In this document: one piece after another, positions 20,127 to 29,510 of the stretch
Layout of the letters: every line of letters begins with the position of its first letter
Numbering within the stretch: the stretch's first letter is position 1
Notes under the pieces: model-generated
Seen by the model: only the letters and a program-made list of their open reading frames with translations
Database searches by the model: none
What the model was told of the DNA's origin: nothing
Program-made: the position numbers and the translations under genes
DNA from: Sphingomonas tagetis
GTDB lineage: Bacteria > Pseudomonadota > Alphaproteobacteria > Sphingomonadales > Sphingomonadaceae
NCBI RefSeq assembly: GCF_024211275.1
Contig: NZ_JAMLDX010000001.1
Location: 186,001 to 250,000 of the forward strand
Length of the DNA stretch: 64,000 nucleotides
Direction of reading: 5' to 3'

Positions 20127-21848
20127 ATGACCGATCGTTTCGACAAATCCCGCCTGCCGTCGCGCCATGTCTCCGTCGGCCCCGAGCGCGCGCCGCACCG
20201 CAGCTATTATTATGCGATGGGCCTCACCGAAGAGGACATTGCCAAGCCGTTCGTCGCGCTTGCCAGCGCCGGCAACGACAGCGCGCCGTGCAACACCACG
20301 CTCGACTATCAGGCCGATGCCGCGCGCAAGGGCGTGATCGACAATGGCGGCATGCCGCGCCGCTTCAACACGATCACGGTAACCGATGGCATCGCCATGG
20401 GTCATGACGGGATGAAGTCCTCGCTCGCCAGCCGCGAGGTCATCGCCGACTCGGTCGAGCTCAGCGTCCGCGGTCATTGCTACGACGCGCTGGTCGGCTT
20501 CGCCGGATGCGACAAGTCGCTGCCCGGCATGATGATGGCGATGCTGCGCCTCAATATCCCGTCGATCTTCGTCTATGGCGGCTCGATCCTGCCCGGCCGC
20601 TATGAAGGCCGTGACGTCACCGTGGTCGACGTGTTCGAGGTGGTCGGCAAGTTTGCCGCGGGCAATTGCCCGATCAGCGAAGTCCACGCGCTCGAAAAGG
20701 TCGCATGCCCCGGTCACGGCGCGTGCGGCGGGCAATATACCGCCAACACCATGGCCTGTGTCGGCGAGGCGATCGGGCTGTCGCTGCCCAACAGCAACAT
20801 GGTCCCTGCGCCCTATACCAGCCGCGAACAGATCGCCGTCGCCGCCGGCTGGCAGGTGATGGAACTGCTCGAGAAGAACATTCGGCCGCGCGACATCTGC
20901 ACGCGTGAAGCCTTCATCAACGCCGCGCGCATCGTCGCCGCGACCGGCGGCTCGACCAACGGCGCGCTGCACTTGCCGGCAATGGCGCATGAGGCAGGGA
21001 TCGAGTTCGACCTGTTCGACGTCGCCGAGATCTTCAAGACGACGCCGTACATCGCCGACCTCAAGCCGGGTGGAAAGTACGTCGCCAAGGACATGTACGA
21101 GGCCGGCGGCGTCTACATGCTGATGAAGACGCTGCTCGCCAACGACTTGCTCGACGGCAATTGCCTTACCGTCACCGGCAAGACGCTGGGCGAGAATATC
21201 GATCAGGTGACGTGGAACCCGGACCAGAAGGTGATCTACGACGTCAAGTCGCCGATCACCCCGACCGGCGGCGTCGTCGGTCTGCGCGGCTCGCTCGCTC
21301 CCAACGGCGCGATCGTGAAGGTCGCCGGCATGCACCGCCTCCAGTTCGAAGGCCCCGCGCGCTGCTTCGACACCGAGGAAGACGCTTTCGCCGCGGTCGA
21401 ATCGCGCGGCATTAACGATGGCGAAGTCGTCGTCATCCGCTATGTCGGCCCCAAGGGCGGCCCCGGCATGCCCGAGATGCTCTCGACCACCGCCGCGCTC
21501 TATGGCCTCGGCATGGGCGAGAAGGTGGCGCTGATCACCGACGGCCGCTTCTCCGGCGCGACGCGTGGCTTCTGCATCGGCCATGTCGGCCCCGAAGCGG
21601 CCGAGGGCGGCCCGATCGCGCTGGTCGAGGATGGCGACACCATCCGTATCGATGCCGAGGCTGGCACGATCGACCTCGACGTCGCGGACGACGTGCTGGC
21701 CGAGCGCCGCGCGAAATGGCAGCCGCGTACCAACAACTACCAGTCGGGTGCGTTGTGGCGCTTTGCGCAGAATGTCGGTCCGGCCTATCAGGGGGCGGTA
21801 ACGCATCCCGGGGCCAAATCAGAGACGCATGTCTACGCGGATATCTAG
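20127..21848 (+). CDS. ilvD: Dihydroxy-acid dehydratase
   Basis: IlvD dehydrates 2,3-dihydroxy-3-methyl acids in valine and isoleucine synthesis and uses an iron-sulfur cluster. Cluster cysteines appear in [23 protein letters not shown] and [16 protein letters not shown]; the C-terminal signature [16 protein letters not shown] is present. The start at 20127 gives [15 protein letters not shown]; the longer frame from 20091 lies in the upstream gene. The length of 573 residues is typical. Its last 20 bases overlap the start of a lipoprotein gene in another frame. No other branched-chain genes are in the window. Confidence 0.96.
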   Translation: MTDRFDKSRLPSRHVSVGPERAPHRSYYYAMGLTEEDIAKPFVALASAGNDSAPCNTTLDYQADAARKGVIDNGGMPRRFNTITVTDGIAMGHDGMKSSLASREVIADSVELSVRGHCYDALVGFAGCDKSLPGMMMAMLRLNIPSIFVYGGSILPGRYEGRDVTVVDVFEVVGKFAAGNCPISEVHALEKVACPGHGACGGQYTANTMACVGEAIGLSLPNSNMVPAPYTSREQIAVAAGWQVMELLEKNIRPRDICTREAFINAARIVAATGGSTNGALHLPAMAHEAGIEFDLFDVAEIFKTTPYIADLKPGGKYVAKDMYEAGGVYMLMKTLLANDLLDGNCLTVTGKTLGENIDQVTWNPDQKVIYDVKSPITPTGGVVGLRGSLAPNGAIVKVAGMHRLQFEGPARCFDTEEDAFAAVESRGINDGEVVVIRYVGPKGGPGMPEMLSTTAALYGLGMGEKVALITDGRFSGATRGFCIGHVGPEAAEGGPIALVEDGDTIRIDAEAGTIDLDVADDVLAERRAKWQPRTNNYQSGALWRFAQNVGPAYQGAVTHPGAKSETHVYADI

Positions 21849-22230
21849 CGCACTATTGCTCGCCGGCGTCGCGCTGGCGGGTTGCGAGCAGAAGGTTCAG
21901 ACCAAGGCCGACGCCGCCGCGATCAAGCGCGGTGAGGAAGCCCGTGCCGCCGCCGAGGGGCGCGTGCCGTGTGCGCTCGGCGGATCCGGCGCGTTCGACA
22001 TGGTCTGCACGATTGACCGCAGCCAGACGCAGGACGGCCTGATCCTGACGATCCGCCATCCCGATGGCGGCTTCCATCGCCTGCGCGTGGCCACCGACGG
22101 GCGCGGCGTGATCGCGGCCGATGGCGCGGTCGAAGCGAAGGTGTCGGTGATCGACAAGGATGCGATCGAGGTTTCGATCGAAGACGCCCGCTACCGCCTG
22201 CCGGCCACGGTTCGCGATACGGCGAAATGA
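21829..22230 (+). CDS. Putative lipoprotein, conserved hypothetical
   Basis: A 133-residue protein beginning with a lipoprotein signal peptide, [15 protein letters not shown], where Cys19 would be acylated and processed. The mature part has a charged stretch ([18 protein letters not shown]) and then a beta-rich domain with two further cysteines (CALGG and MVCTID) that could form a disulfide. I do not recognise a family with known function. It starts within the last 20 bases of ilvD and ends overlapping the next start (ATGA), so it is translated with its neighbours. Residue after the lipid Cys is Glu, which favours outer-membrane sorting. Confidence 0.75.
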   Translation: MSTRISSALLLAGVALAGCEQKVQTKADAAAIKRGEEARAAAEGRVPCALGGSGAFDMVCTIDRSQTQDGLILTIRHPDGGFHRLRVATDGRGVIAADGAVEAKVSVIDKDAIEVSIEDARYRLPATVRDTAK

Positions 22231-23633
22231 TCGTTCCCGGCGATCCGATTCTCACCGCGGCACAGATGCGCGCCGCGGAAGGCCGGCTGATCGCCGCGGG
22301 ATCGAGCGTCGGTGAACTGATGGAGCGCGCCGGGGCCGGCATCGCCGAGTGGGTGCACCGGCTCGCCGCCGGTTCGGATGTGCTGATCCTGTGCGGCCCG
22401 GGGAATAATGGCGGCGACGGCTATGTCGCGGCGCGCTTGCTCGCCGGGCGCGGGATGGCGGTGCGAGTCGCCGCGCTGGCCGAGCCCCGCACCGACGCTG
22501 CGGCGCAGGCGCGCGCGCGGTGGAACGGTCCGGTCGAGCCGTTTTCCGATGCGATTGCCGCTGGTTCGGCTGTCTTCGTCGATGCGGTGTTCGGCACCGG
22601 TCTGTCGCGGCCGCTCGATCCCACGGTCGCGCGTAAAATCGAGGCGCTCGCCCCATCTGCAAGGCTCGCGATCGCAGTCGATGTGCCGAGCTTCCTGAAC
22701 AGCGACACGGGAGAGAATCTTGGTTCCGACGCGGTCACACCGTTCGATGTGACACTTGCACTCGGCGCGCTCAAGCCGGCGCATGTCCTCCACCCCGGCG
22801 CTTCCCGATGCGGCGCGGTGCGCGTGGTCGATATCGGTCTGGACCGTGCCGATATACCAGCCAGCGTTGCTCGCACGAGCACGCCGTCGATCGCCAAACC
22901 GCAGCCCTCTACTCACAAATACAGCCGCGGGATGGTCGCGGTGGTCGGCGGGCCGATGCACGGCGCTTCGGAGCTGGCAGCGCTCTCAGCGTATCGCGCC
23001 GGCGCCGGCTATGTGCTCTTGCTCACCGGCGGCCTGCCGCACCCACCGCATGCGATCGTCCGGCAGCGGTGGAGTGCGGACGCGCTTGCCGACGAGCGGA
23101 TCGGCGCCGTCGTCGTCGGACCGGGCCTCGGCCGTGACGACCGCGCACGCGAAAAGCTCGACGTAGCGCTGGCCACCGCGCACCCACTGGTAATCGACGG
23201 CGATGCACTGCATCTGCTCGATCCCGGCCGCTTGCACGCTCGGCAAGCGCCCACCGTGCTGACCCCGCATGCCGGCGAGTTCGCGGCGCTGTTCGGTGAA
23301 GAGGAAGGAAGCAAGATCGTGCGGGCGCAGGCCGCGGCGCGGCGCAGCAATGCCGTCCTGGTGTTCAAGGGCGCGGATACGGTGATCGCCAGCCCCGATG
23401 GCAGGGCCAACGTCCTGCCCGCCGCAACGCCGTGGCTGTCGGTGGCCGGCACCGGCGACGTGCTCGCTGGCGCGATCGGTGCGATGCTGGCGCAGGCAAA
23501 TCACGCGCCGTTCGAAGCCGCTTCGGCCGGGACATGGCTTCATGCTACCGCCGCGAACATGCTGAACCGCTGCTTCCTCGCCGACGAACTCGCCGACGCG
23601 CTGCCCTATGCCCTGGAGCGCGCGCATGGATGA
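22227..23633 (+). CDS. nnr: Bifunctional NAD(P)HX epimerase/dehydratase
   Basis: This two-domain repair enzyme restores damaged NAD(P)H. The N-terminal YjeF-N epimerase domain (about residues 1-200) shows ILCGPGNNGGDGYVAARLL and the Asp of VDAVFGTGLSR. The C-terminal ADP-dependent dehydratase domain (about 225-460) shows SRGMVAVVGG, VVGPGLGRDD, LTPHAGEFAALFG, and the ribokinase-like VAGTGDVLAGAIGAML. The length of 468 residues fits the fused bacterial form. It overlaps the preceding lipoprotein stop (ATGA) and the following methyltransferase start by 8 bases. Confidence 0.94.
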   Translation: MIVPGDPILTAAQMRAAEGRLIAAGSSVGELMERAGAGIAEWVHRLAAGSDVLILCGPGNNGGDGYVAARLLAGRGMAVRVAALAEPRTDAAAQARARWNGPVEPFSDAIAAGSAVFVDAVFGTGLSRPLDPTVARKIEALAPSARLAIAVDVPSFLNSDTGENLGSDAVTPFDVTLALGALKPAHVLHPGASRCGAVRVVDIGLDRADIPASVARTSTPSIAKPQPSTHKYSRGMVAVVGGPMHGASELAALSAYRAGAGYVLLLTGGLPHPPHAIVRQRWSADALADERIGAVVVGPGLGRDDRAREKLDVALATAHPLVIDGDALHLLDPGRLHARQAPTVLTPHAGEFAALFGEEEGSKIVRAQAAARRSNAVLVFKGADTVIASPDGRANVLPAATPWLSVAGTGDVLAGAIGAMLAQANHAPFEAASAGTWLHATAANMLNRCFLADELADALPYALERAHG

Positions 23634-24822
23634 CGAGATCGTCCGCATCGCCGCGCGCGGCGACGGCGTCACCGCCGACGGGCGGCACGCCGCGCTCGCC
23701 GCGCCGGGCGACCGGCTGCTCGCCGATGGCAGCGTCGCGCCGGGGCCGCGTCACCAGCCGCCGCCGTGCCGCCACTTCCCCGAATGCGGCGGCTGCCAGC
23801 TCCAGCATCTCGACGATTCGGCCTATGCCGCGTTCCTGACCACCCGCATCGCCGGCGTGCTCGCCCAGCATGGCGTCGAGACCGAAATCCGCGCGCCGAT
23901 GCTCTCGCCCCCGCGCACCCGCCGCCGCGCCGCGCTGCATGCCGAGCGGCGCGGACGGCAGGTGCATCTCGGTTTCACCGAACAGTCGAGCCACCGGCTG
24001 ATCGACCTCCAGCAATGCGAGATTCTCGATCCGCGGCTGTTCGCGCTGCTTCAGCCGTTGCGCGGGTTGCTCGCCGCGCATCTGCCCGCCAGCCGCCGCG
24101 TCAACGTCCATCTGACGCTGACCGATCAGGGTCCGGACGTGCTGATCGACGGCCTCGCCACCGACAATCTCGGCGCGGTCGAAGCAGTCACTGCCTTCGC
24201 CCGCCGTCACGGCCTTGCCCGACTCGCGATCGACGATGGTCTCGGTCCCGAACCGCGCTGGGAGCCCGAGCCGGTCACGGTCAGCTTCAACGGCGTGTCC
24301 GTGCCGTTCCCCCCGGCCAGCTTCCTCCAGGCGACACCCGAAGGCGAGGCAGCGCTGACCGGCGCGGTGCGCGAGGCGATCGGCGGCGCGAAGACGGTCG
24401 CAGATCTGTTCGCCGGACTCGGCACCTTCGCGCTGTCGGTCGACCCGGCGGTCAAAGTCTATGCCGGGGAGGGCGCCCGCGACGCGATCCTGTCGCTCAA
24501 GGCCGCCGCCGCGCGGGCGCGACGCCAGGTCTTCGCCGAGCATCGCGACCTCTTCCGCCGTCCGCTGGTGCCGCAGGAACTCGACCGGTTCGACGCGGTC
24601 GTCCTCGATCCACCGCGTGCCGGGGCGAAAGAGCAAATCGAGCACCTAGCCGCATCAAAGGTGCCGGTGATCGCCTATGTATCGTGTAATCCCAGCACCT
24701 TCTCGCGCGATGCTGAAACACTTTGCAAAGGCGGCTACCGGCTCGATTGGGTGCTGCCGGTGGGTCAATTCCGCTGGTCGACCCATGCCGAACTGGCCGC
24801 CAAATTTAGCCGTCAGGGATAA
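23626..24822 (+). CDS. RNA (uracil-5-)-methyltransferase, TrmA/RlmD family
   Basis: A SAM-dependent methyltransferase of the TrmA/RumA group that methylates C5 of a uridine in tRNA or 23S rRNA. A cysteine cluster [15 protein letters not shown] near residue 45 would bind 4Fe-4S, as in RlmD. The SAM motif is [15 protein letters not shown], and the catalytic region is [15 protein letters not shown] with the nucleophilic Cys, preceded by [11 protein letters not shown]. The ATG at 23626 has GGAG 7 bases upstream. The 398-residue length is near normal; the N-terminal TRAM domain is reduced. The exact target base cannot be told from sequence. It ends in a 10-base convergent overlap with truA. Confidence 0.9.
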   Translation: MDDEIVRIAARGDGVTADGRHAALAAPGDRLLADGSVAPGPRHQPPPCRHFPECGGCQLQHLDDSAYAAFLTTRIAGVLAQHGVETEIRAPMLSPPRTRRRAALHAERRGRQVHLGFTEQSSHRLIDLQQCEILDPRLFALLQPLRGLLAAHLPASRRVNVHLTLTDQGPDVLIDGLATDNLGAVEAVTAFARRHGLARLAIDDGLGPEPRWEPEPVTVSFNGVSVPFPPASFLQATPEGEAALTGAVREAIGGAKTVADLFAGLGTFALSVDPAVKVYAGEGARDAILSLKAAAARARRQVFAEHRDLFRRPLVPQELDRFDAVVLDPPRAGAKEQIEHLAASKVPVIAYVSCNPSTFSRDAETLCKGGYRLDWVLPVGQFRWSTHAELAAKFSRQG

Positions 24823-25553
24823 TCCGCCCGCACGAAATACAGTCCGTCCGGCGGCGCGTTGAGGCCAAGCCGGGCGCGATCCTTCGCCGCCAGCGCCTCG
24901 GCCAGATCGTTTGCGCTCCACTGCCGACGCCCGACCATCGCCAGGCAGCCGACCATCGACCGCACCTGATGATGCAGGAAGGAGCGCGCCGATGCGTGGA
25001 TCACGACCTCGTCGCCCTCGCGCATCACATCGAGCCGGTCGAGCGTCTTGACCGGACTGGCCGACTGGCAATGCGCCGAGCGGAAGGTGGTGAAGTCATG
25101 CAACCCCACCAGCAGCTGCGCCGCCTCATGCATCGCCCCGGCGTCAAGCTCCGCCGGCACACGCCACTTCAATCCCTTGTCGAAGGTCAGCGTCGCGCGG
25201 CGGTTGACGATGCGGTAAACATAATGCCGCGCCACGCACGAAAAGCGCGCATGCCAGTCGTCCGCTACCGCCTCGCACGCCAGCACTGCCACCGGCGCGG
25301 GCCGCAGCCGCGCGTTGAGCGCTTCCATCAGCCGGAACGCGCCGATGTCCTTCTCGATCTGCGTATGCGCGCGCATCGCCAGCGCGTGCACGCCCGCATC
25401 GGTGCGGCCCGCGGCATGGACCAGCGCATTCTCGCCGGTGATCGCATGCAGCGCGTCCTCGATCGCCTGCTGCACCGACGGCCCGTGATCCTGATGCTGC
25501 CAGCCCATGAACGGGCGGCCGTCATATTCGATGGTGAGCGCGAACCGCGTCAA
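24813..25553 (-). CDS. truA: tRNA pseudouridine(38-40) synthase TruA
   Basis: TruA isomerises uridines 38-40 in tRNA anticodon stems to pseudouridine. The catalytic aspartate is in [14 protein letters not shown], and other family blocks are [20 protein letters not shown] and [12 protein letters not shown]. The length of 246 residues is normal. Translation appears to start at TTG 25553, which overlaps the fmt stop as TTGA, so translation is coupled to fmt. The fmt-truA arrangement is common in proteobacteria. Confidence 0.95.
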   Translation of the reverse strand: MTRFALTIEYDGRPFMGWQHQDHGPSVQQAIEDALHAITGENALVHAAGRTDAGVHALAMRAHTQIEKDIGAFRLMEALNARLRPAPVAVLACEAVADDWHARFSCVARHYVYRIVNRRATLTFDKGLKWRVPAELDAGAMHEAAQLLVGLHDFTTFRSAHCQSASPVKTLDRLDVMREGDEVVIHASARSFLHHQVRSMVGCLAMVGRRQWSANDLAEALAAKDRARLGLNAPPDGLYFVRADYP

Positions 25554-26455
25554 AGTCGTGTGCCCGCCGGGATCGGAAAGCCGCGGAGCAGCTCGCCCGC
25601 CGCCATGACGCCACGTCCGGCACGCTGAACTTGCGCCGGCCGGATCGCACCTGCACCACAGGCAATGGTCAGCGCGTCGTCGATCACCTCGCCCGGCTCC
25701 CCGTCGCCGTCGGTCAATTCGGCGGCGAGAAGCCGGATGCGTTCACCGCCGATCTCGACAAACGCCCCGGGCGGATTGAACGCCAGCACTTGCCGCAGCA
25801 CGGCTTGCGCGGGCTGCGCGAAGTCGAGCCGCGCTTCGGCCTTGTCGATCTTGCTGGCATAGGTGACGCCGTCATCGGGCTGCGCCACCGGCGGATAGCG
25901 CGCCGGATCAGCCAGCACCTCGATCATCAGCCGCGCGCCCATTGCTGCCAGCTCGTCAGTCAGCTCGCCCGCCGTCTTGCCGGTAACGCTCGTCCGCCCC
26001 TCCAGCCGCACCGGCCCGGTATCCAGCCCCGCCTCCATCTGCATGATCCCGACGCCGGTCTCCGCGTCGCCCGCCAGGATCGCCCGCTGGATCGGCGCCG
26101 CCCCGCGCCAGCGCGGCAGCAGCGAGGCATGGACGTTCATGCAGCCGAGCCGCGGCGCCTCCAGCACGCTCACCGGCAGGATCAGGCCGTAAGCTGCGAC
26201 CACTGCCACATCCGCCTCCAGCGCGGCGAACGCCGCCACCGCGTCCGGATCGCGCTTGAACGACAGCGGCGTGCGCACCTCGATCCCCAGCGCCTCGGCC
26301 CGTGCATGGACGGGTGAGGGGGTCAGCGCTTTCCCGCGTCGCCCGCCCGCGCGCGGCGGCTGGCTGTACGCCGCCACGACATCATGCCCCGATGCCACCA
26401 AGGCATCGAGCGCAGGCACCGCGAATTCGGGCGTTCCCATGAAGATCACACGCAT
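25550..26455 (-). CDS. fmt: Methionyl-tRNA formyltransferase
   Basis: Fmt formylates initiator Met-tRNA using 10-formyl-tetrahydrofolate. The sequence shows [16 protein letters not shown] at the start, the catalytic region [17 protein letters not shown], the SLLP motif, and [13 protein letters not shown]. The length of 301 residues is normal. The ATG at 26455 is directly abutted by the terminal repeat of a structured element: the first inverted-repeat base is next to the start codon. Consequently no ribosome binding site of normal type precedes it (leader reads CAGGCCCTAA). The peptide deformylase gene, which reverses this modification, lies on the other side of the element. Confidence 0.96.
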   Translation of the reverse strand: MRVIFMGTPEFAVPALDALVASGHDVVAAYSQPPRAGGRRGKALTPSPVHARAEALGIEVRTPLSFKRDPDAVAAFAALEADVAVVAAYGLILPVSVLEAPRLGCMNVHASLLPRWRGAAPIQRAILAGDAETGVGIMQMEAGLDTGPVRLEGRTSVTGKTAGELTDELAAMGARLMIEVLADPARYPPVAQPDDGVTYASKIDKAEARLDFAQPAQAVLRQVLAFNPPGAFVEIGGERIRLLAAELTDGDGEPGEVIDDALTIACGAGAIRPAQVQRAGRGVMAAGELLRGFPIPAGTRL

Positions 26456-26456
26456 T

Positions 26457-26726
26457 TAGGGCCTGAACTCAGCTGGAACGAGGTCGAGACGGAGCCGAAT
26501 GTGGCACCAGGCTAGGAGCAAGGAGGGAGCGATGGGCATCCATCGTGACCGACGCGCAACGACGCATGGCGCCACATTCGGCCCGCCGCTTCGCGGTCGT
26601 CCATGGAAGGCCGCCGATCTGCGTTGCTTGCTTGCGCGTAGCACCGCTACGCGACTGCGCTGCGCTCCTTGTCGGCGGCCTTCCATGGACGATCTCGATC
26701 CTCGTTCCAGCTGAGTTCAGACCCTA
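26457..26726. mobile_element. TA-flanked multi-hairpin element (MITE-like)
   Basis: This non-coding element fills the gap between fmt and recR. Its ends are inverted repeats: TTAGGG, one variable base, CTGAACTCAGCTGGAACGAGG on the left (26456-26483), with the complement at the right end (to 26727). Both ends are flanked by TA. Inside are a 12-bp perfect repeat (26494-26505 with 26571-26582), a 21-bp perfect repeat (26597-26617 with 26672-26692) and an 8-bp apical hairpin (26635-26653), so a single strand could form a three-armed structure. No transposase is encoded. The TA flanks and size fit a miniature element moved by an IS630/mariner-type transposase; that is inference. Small open frames inside it have no coding character. 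Confidence 0.7.
26597..26692. repeat. 21-bp inverted repeat with apical hairpin
   Basis: The left arm begins TCGTCCATGGAAGG and the right arm ends CCTTCCATGGACGA; all 21 positions pair. Each arm also contains the palindrome CCATGG. The 54-base loop holds CGCGTAGC-ACC-GCTACGCG at 26635-26653. This is the most stable arm of the fmt-recR element. Confidence 0.85.
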
Positions 26727-26776
26727 AGCCCCATCGCCGCTTGGCAGGGGCGGGCGCAAGCCCCTATGTCCCGCAA

Positions 26777-27373
26777 ATGGCCTCGCCCGAGATCGAAACC
26801 CTGACCCAGGCCCTGTCGCGCCTTCCCGGCCTCGGCCCGCGCTCGGCCCGGCGCGCGGTGCTGCATCTGCTTAAGAAGCGCGAGACCGCGCTCGATCCGC
26901 TGCTCGCCGCGCTCACCGCGGTCAGCCAGCGGCTCGCGACCTGCTCGACCTGCGGCAATGTCGATACCGCCGATCCCTGCGCGATCTGCGCCGATCCCCG
27001 CCGTGACACGCGCCAGCTCTGCGTAGTCGAGGAAGTCGCCGACCTGTGGGCGCTCGAACGCTCACGACTGTTCCCCGGCCGTTTCCATGTGCTCGGCGGC
27101 AAGCTCTCCGCGCTCGACGGCGTGCGGCCCGAAGACCTCGCGATCGACGCGCTGGTCAGCCGCGTCGCGAGCGGCGGGATCGACGAGGTCGTCCTGGCGA
27201 TGAACGCCACGCTCGAGGGGCAGACGACGGCGCACTATATCGCCGAGCGGATCGAGGCTTATCCCGTCCGCGTGACCCAGCTCGCTCACGGCCTGCCGGT
27301 CGGTGGCGAGCTCGATTATCTCGACGAGGGGACGCTCGCTCAGGCGCTTCGGGCACGCCGCCCGGTTGCCTGA
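26777..27373 (+). CDS. recR: Recombination mediator protein RecR
   Basis: RecR acts with RecO (and RecF) to load RecA on gapped DNA. Residues 1-50 hold the helix-hairpin-helix ([20 protein letters not shown]). The zinc finger is [16 protein letters not shown] near residue 55, and the Toprim domain starts at [14 protein letters not shown] with [10 protein letters not shown]. The C-terminal segment [22 protein letters not shown] is diagnostic. The start ATG 26777 gives MASPEIETL and the normal 198-residue length; the open frame to 26669 reads through the structured element and is not genuine. It is followed 37 bases later by def. Confidence 0.96.
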   Translation: MASPEIETLTQALSRLPGLGPRSARRAVLHLLKKRETALDPLLAALTAVSQRLATCSTCGNVDTADPCAICADPRRDTRQLCVVEEVADLWALERSRLFPGRFHVLGGKLSALDGVRPEDLAIDALVSRVASGGIDEVVLAMNATLEGQTTAHYIAERIEAYPVRVTQLAHGLPVGGELDYLDEGTLAQALRARRPVA

Positions 27374-27410
27374 CCTTGAAGGCGCGGGGCAGGGCGGCTA
27401 AATTGCCGTC

Positions 27411-27938
27411 ATGGCCATTCTCCAGATCCTCGAAGTCCCCGATCCCCGACTCAAGACTGTCTCCGCGCCGGTCGAACAGGTCGATGACGATCTGCGCGCG
27501 CTGATCGCCGATATGTTCGAGACGATGTACGACGCGCCCGGCATCGGCCTCGCCGCGATTCAGGTCGGCGTGCCCAAGCGCGTCATCGTGATGGACTTGC
27601 AGGAGGAGGAGGACGAGGAGGGCAAGCCGGTCAAGGCGCCGCGCGTCTTCATCAACCCCGAAATCCTCGATCCGTCCGACGACCAGAATACCTATACCGA
27701 GGGCTGCCTGTCGGTCCCCGATCAGTTCGCCGATGTCGATCGCCCCGCCACCTGCCGCGTCAAATGGCTCGACGAACAGGGCAAGGCGCATGACGAGGTT
27801 TTCACCGGCCTGCTCGCGACCTGCATCCAGCACGAGATGGATCACCTCCAGGGCATCGTCTTCCTCGACCACCTCTCGCGCCTCAAGCGCCAGATGATCA
27901 TGAAGAAGCTCGAAAAAGCGCGCCGCATCGCCGCCTGA
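27411..27938 (+). CDS. def: Peptide deformylase
   Basis: A metalloprotease that removes the N-formyl group from nascent proteins. All three signature motifs are present: [10 protein letters not shown] near residue 46, EGCLSVP near residue 103 with the metal-binding Cys, and QHEMDHLQG near residue 143 with two metal His and the catalytic Glu. The length of 175 residues is normal. It lies just after recR and divergent, across the structured element, from fmt. A patterned intergenic region with 11-base repeats begins 13 bases after its stop. Confidence 0.97.
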   Translation: MAILQILEVPDPRLKTVSAPVEQVDDDLRALIADMFETMYDAPGIGLAAIQVGVPKRVIVMDLQEEEDEEGKPVKAPRVFINPEILDPSDDQNTYTEGCLSVPDQFADVDRPATCRVKWLDEQGKAHDEVFTGLLATCIQHEMDHLQGIVFLDHLSRLKRQMIMKKLEKARRIAA

Positions 27939-27951
27939 TCGGGATTCTGGC

Positions 27952-28000
27952 GTCGCGTCGGTGTCGCCAACGTGTCGCGTCACCGTCGCATCACTGTCGC
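27952..28000 (-). repeat. 11-bp phased GCGAC(A/G)-N5 array, copy A
   Basis: On the plus strand GTCGC begins at 27952, 27963, 27974, 27985 and 27996, always 11 bases apart; on the minus strand this reads GCGAC(A/G)N5 five times. The spacer bases vary, so it is a spaced binding-site-like array, not a simple tandem duplication. It lies between def and rmuC and is followed at 28005-28018 by AAAGCATTTTCCTA. The same arrangement of signals occurs before hemB. Tandem sites at 11-bp spacing are typical of OmpR/PhoB-family regulators, but the binder is unknown. Confidence 0.8.
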
Positions 28001-28004
28001 GTCG

Positions 28005-28110
28005 AAAGCATTTTCCTAATCGTTGCGTTCAGGCTATGTTCCTGTTTCGCAAGGGCTGGGGGTGCGTTCGGCGCCTGACACCCCCGTAGAACTGTCAACT
28101 TCGTCAACCG
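28005..28110 (-). repeat. Shared intergenic boxes, copy A
   Basis: Two blocks here are repeated exactly near hemB. Minus-strand TAGGAAAATGCTTT (28005-28018) matches 35897-35910, and a 21-base block at 28090-28110, containing the direct repeat GTTGAC-GAA-GTTGAC on the minus strand, matches 35630-35650. The blocks precede the probable rmuC GTG start at 28122. No function is known to me. Confidence 0.75.
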
Positions 28111-28121
28111 CGGGATTGAAC

Positions 28122-29510
28122 GTGTCGATCGAAATCGCCCTGGCCTTGCTCTTCGCCGTTCTTGTGGGTGCTGCATTGGGCTGGTTCATCGCCAGCCGCC
28201 GCGTCGCCGAGATTCGGGCGGAGCGCGACAAACGTGAAGCCGACTTCAAGGCCGCGATCACCGATCTGGCAGCGGCTGAGGAACGCGCGAGGGAAATCCC
28301 CGAGCTGCGCGACCAGCTCGATTCGATTCGCGACGAACGCGACGTCGCCCGGCTCCAGCTGACCGAATTGCGCGCCAAGGCCGAAGGGTTCGAGGAGCGC
28401 CTCGCCGAGTTCAAGGGCGCCAAGGACGCGATGGCGGGCCAGTTCCGCGAAACCGCCAGCCAGATGCTCGCCGAAACGCAGGAAGCGTTCCTCAAACGCG
28501 CCGAGGACCGCTTCAAGCAATCCGAAACGACCGCCGGACAGAACCTCAAGGCGCTGCTCCAGCCGGTCAACGAACGCCTCCAGCGCTACGAGGAGGGGGT
28601 CGCCAAGGTCGAGGCCGAGCGCCGCGACGCGTTCGGCGACCTCAAGGGCCAAATCGAGCAGATGCGGATCGGTCAGGAGCGCGTGAGCAGCGAGGCTGCG
28701 AAGCTGGTCAACTCGCTGCGCAACGCCCCCAAGTCGCGGGGCCGCTGGGGCGAGCAGCAGCTCAAGAACGTGCTCGAGACCTGCGGCCTGTCCGAACACA
28801 CCGACTTCAACTTGGAAGTAAACGTGGCGGGGGAGGATGGCGGGCGCCTGCGCCCCGACGCGATCGTCCATGTGCCCGGCGGCAAGGCGCTGGTGATCGA
28901 CGCCAAGGTGTCGCTCAATGCCTATCAGGACGCGTTCGGCGCGGTCGACGAAACCGAACGTCTCGCCGGCCTCACGGCCCATGCGATCTCGATGAAGAAC
29001 CACGTCAACGCGCTTGGTAACAAGGCCTATTGGAACCAGTTCGACGACGCCCCCGACTATGTCATCATGTTCGTCCCCGGCGAGCATTTCCTGTCCGCCG
29101 CGCTCGAACATGATCCGCAGCTGTGGGATTTCGCGTTCGAAAAGCGTGTGCTGCTCGCGACGCCGACCAACCTCATCGCCATCGCCCGCACCGTCGCGGC
29201 GGTATGGCGGCAGGAAAAACTCGCCAAGGAGGCGCGCCAGATCGGCGAGCTGGGCAAGGAACTGTACGACCGGCTCGCCAAAGCGCTCGGCGACCTGCGC
29301 CTCGTCGGCAGCGGTCTCAACAGCGCGGTCAAGAACTTCAACACCTTCGCCAGCAGCCTGGAAACCCGCGCGATGGTCTCGGCGCGCAAGCTCAAGGATC
29401 TCAACATCGAAACCGGCACACGCGAGATCGAGGCGATCCCGCCGGTCGAACTGCTCGCCAGCCACGCCGAGGCGCCGGAGCAGGAACGCCCGGCCGAGGC
29501 CGCGGAGTAA
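28122..29510 (+). CDS. rmuC: DNA recombination protein RmuC
   Basis: RmuC is a membrane-anchored protein with a PD-(D/E)XK nuclease-like domain that limits inversions at short repeats. Residues 4-24 form one transmembrane helix (IEIALALLFAVLVGAALGWF). A long coiled coil follows to about residue 215 (ERDKREADFKAAITDLAAAEERAREI onward). The conserved RmuC domain contains RGRWGEQQLKNVLE, PDAIVHVPGGKALVIDAKVSL, and VPGEHFLSAAL. I chose GTG 28122 because it places the membrane helix at the N-terminus; the open frame from 28023 would add a non-conserved leader encoded by the repeated intergenic block. The length is 462 residues. Confidence 0.92.
   Translation: MSIEIALALLFAVLVGAALGWFIASRRVAEIRAERDKREADFKAAITDLAAAEERAREIPELRDQLDSIRDERDVARLQLTELRAKAEGFEERLAEFKGAKDAMAGQFRETASQMLAETQEAFLKRAEDRFKQSETTAGQNLKALLQPVNERLQRYEEGVAKVEAERRDAFGDLKGQIEQMRIGQERVSSEAAKLVNSLRNAPKSRGRWGEQQLKNVLETCGLSEHTDFNLEVNVAGEDGGRLRPDAIVHVPGGKALVIDAKVSLNAYQDAFGAVDETERLAGLTAHAISMKNHVNALGNKAYWNQFDDAPDYVIMFVPGEHFLSAALEHDPQLWDFAFEKRVLLATPTNLIAIARTVAAVWRQEKLAKEARQIGELGKELYDRLAKALGDLRLVGSGLNSAVKNFNTFASSLETRAMVSARKLKDLNIETGTREIEAIPPVELLASHAEAPEQERPAEAAE

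Noticed and set aside
19944..21806. 620-codon minus-strand frame opposite ilvD
   Set aside because: Shadow of ilvD; no recognisable domain.
26499..26727. Several 60-70 codon frames inside the fmt-recR element
   Set aside because: They follow the inverted-repeat structure, exist on both strands and in several frames, and show no coding pattern.
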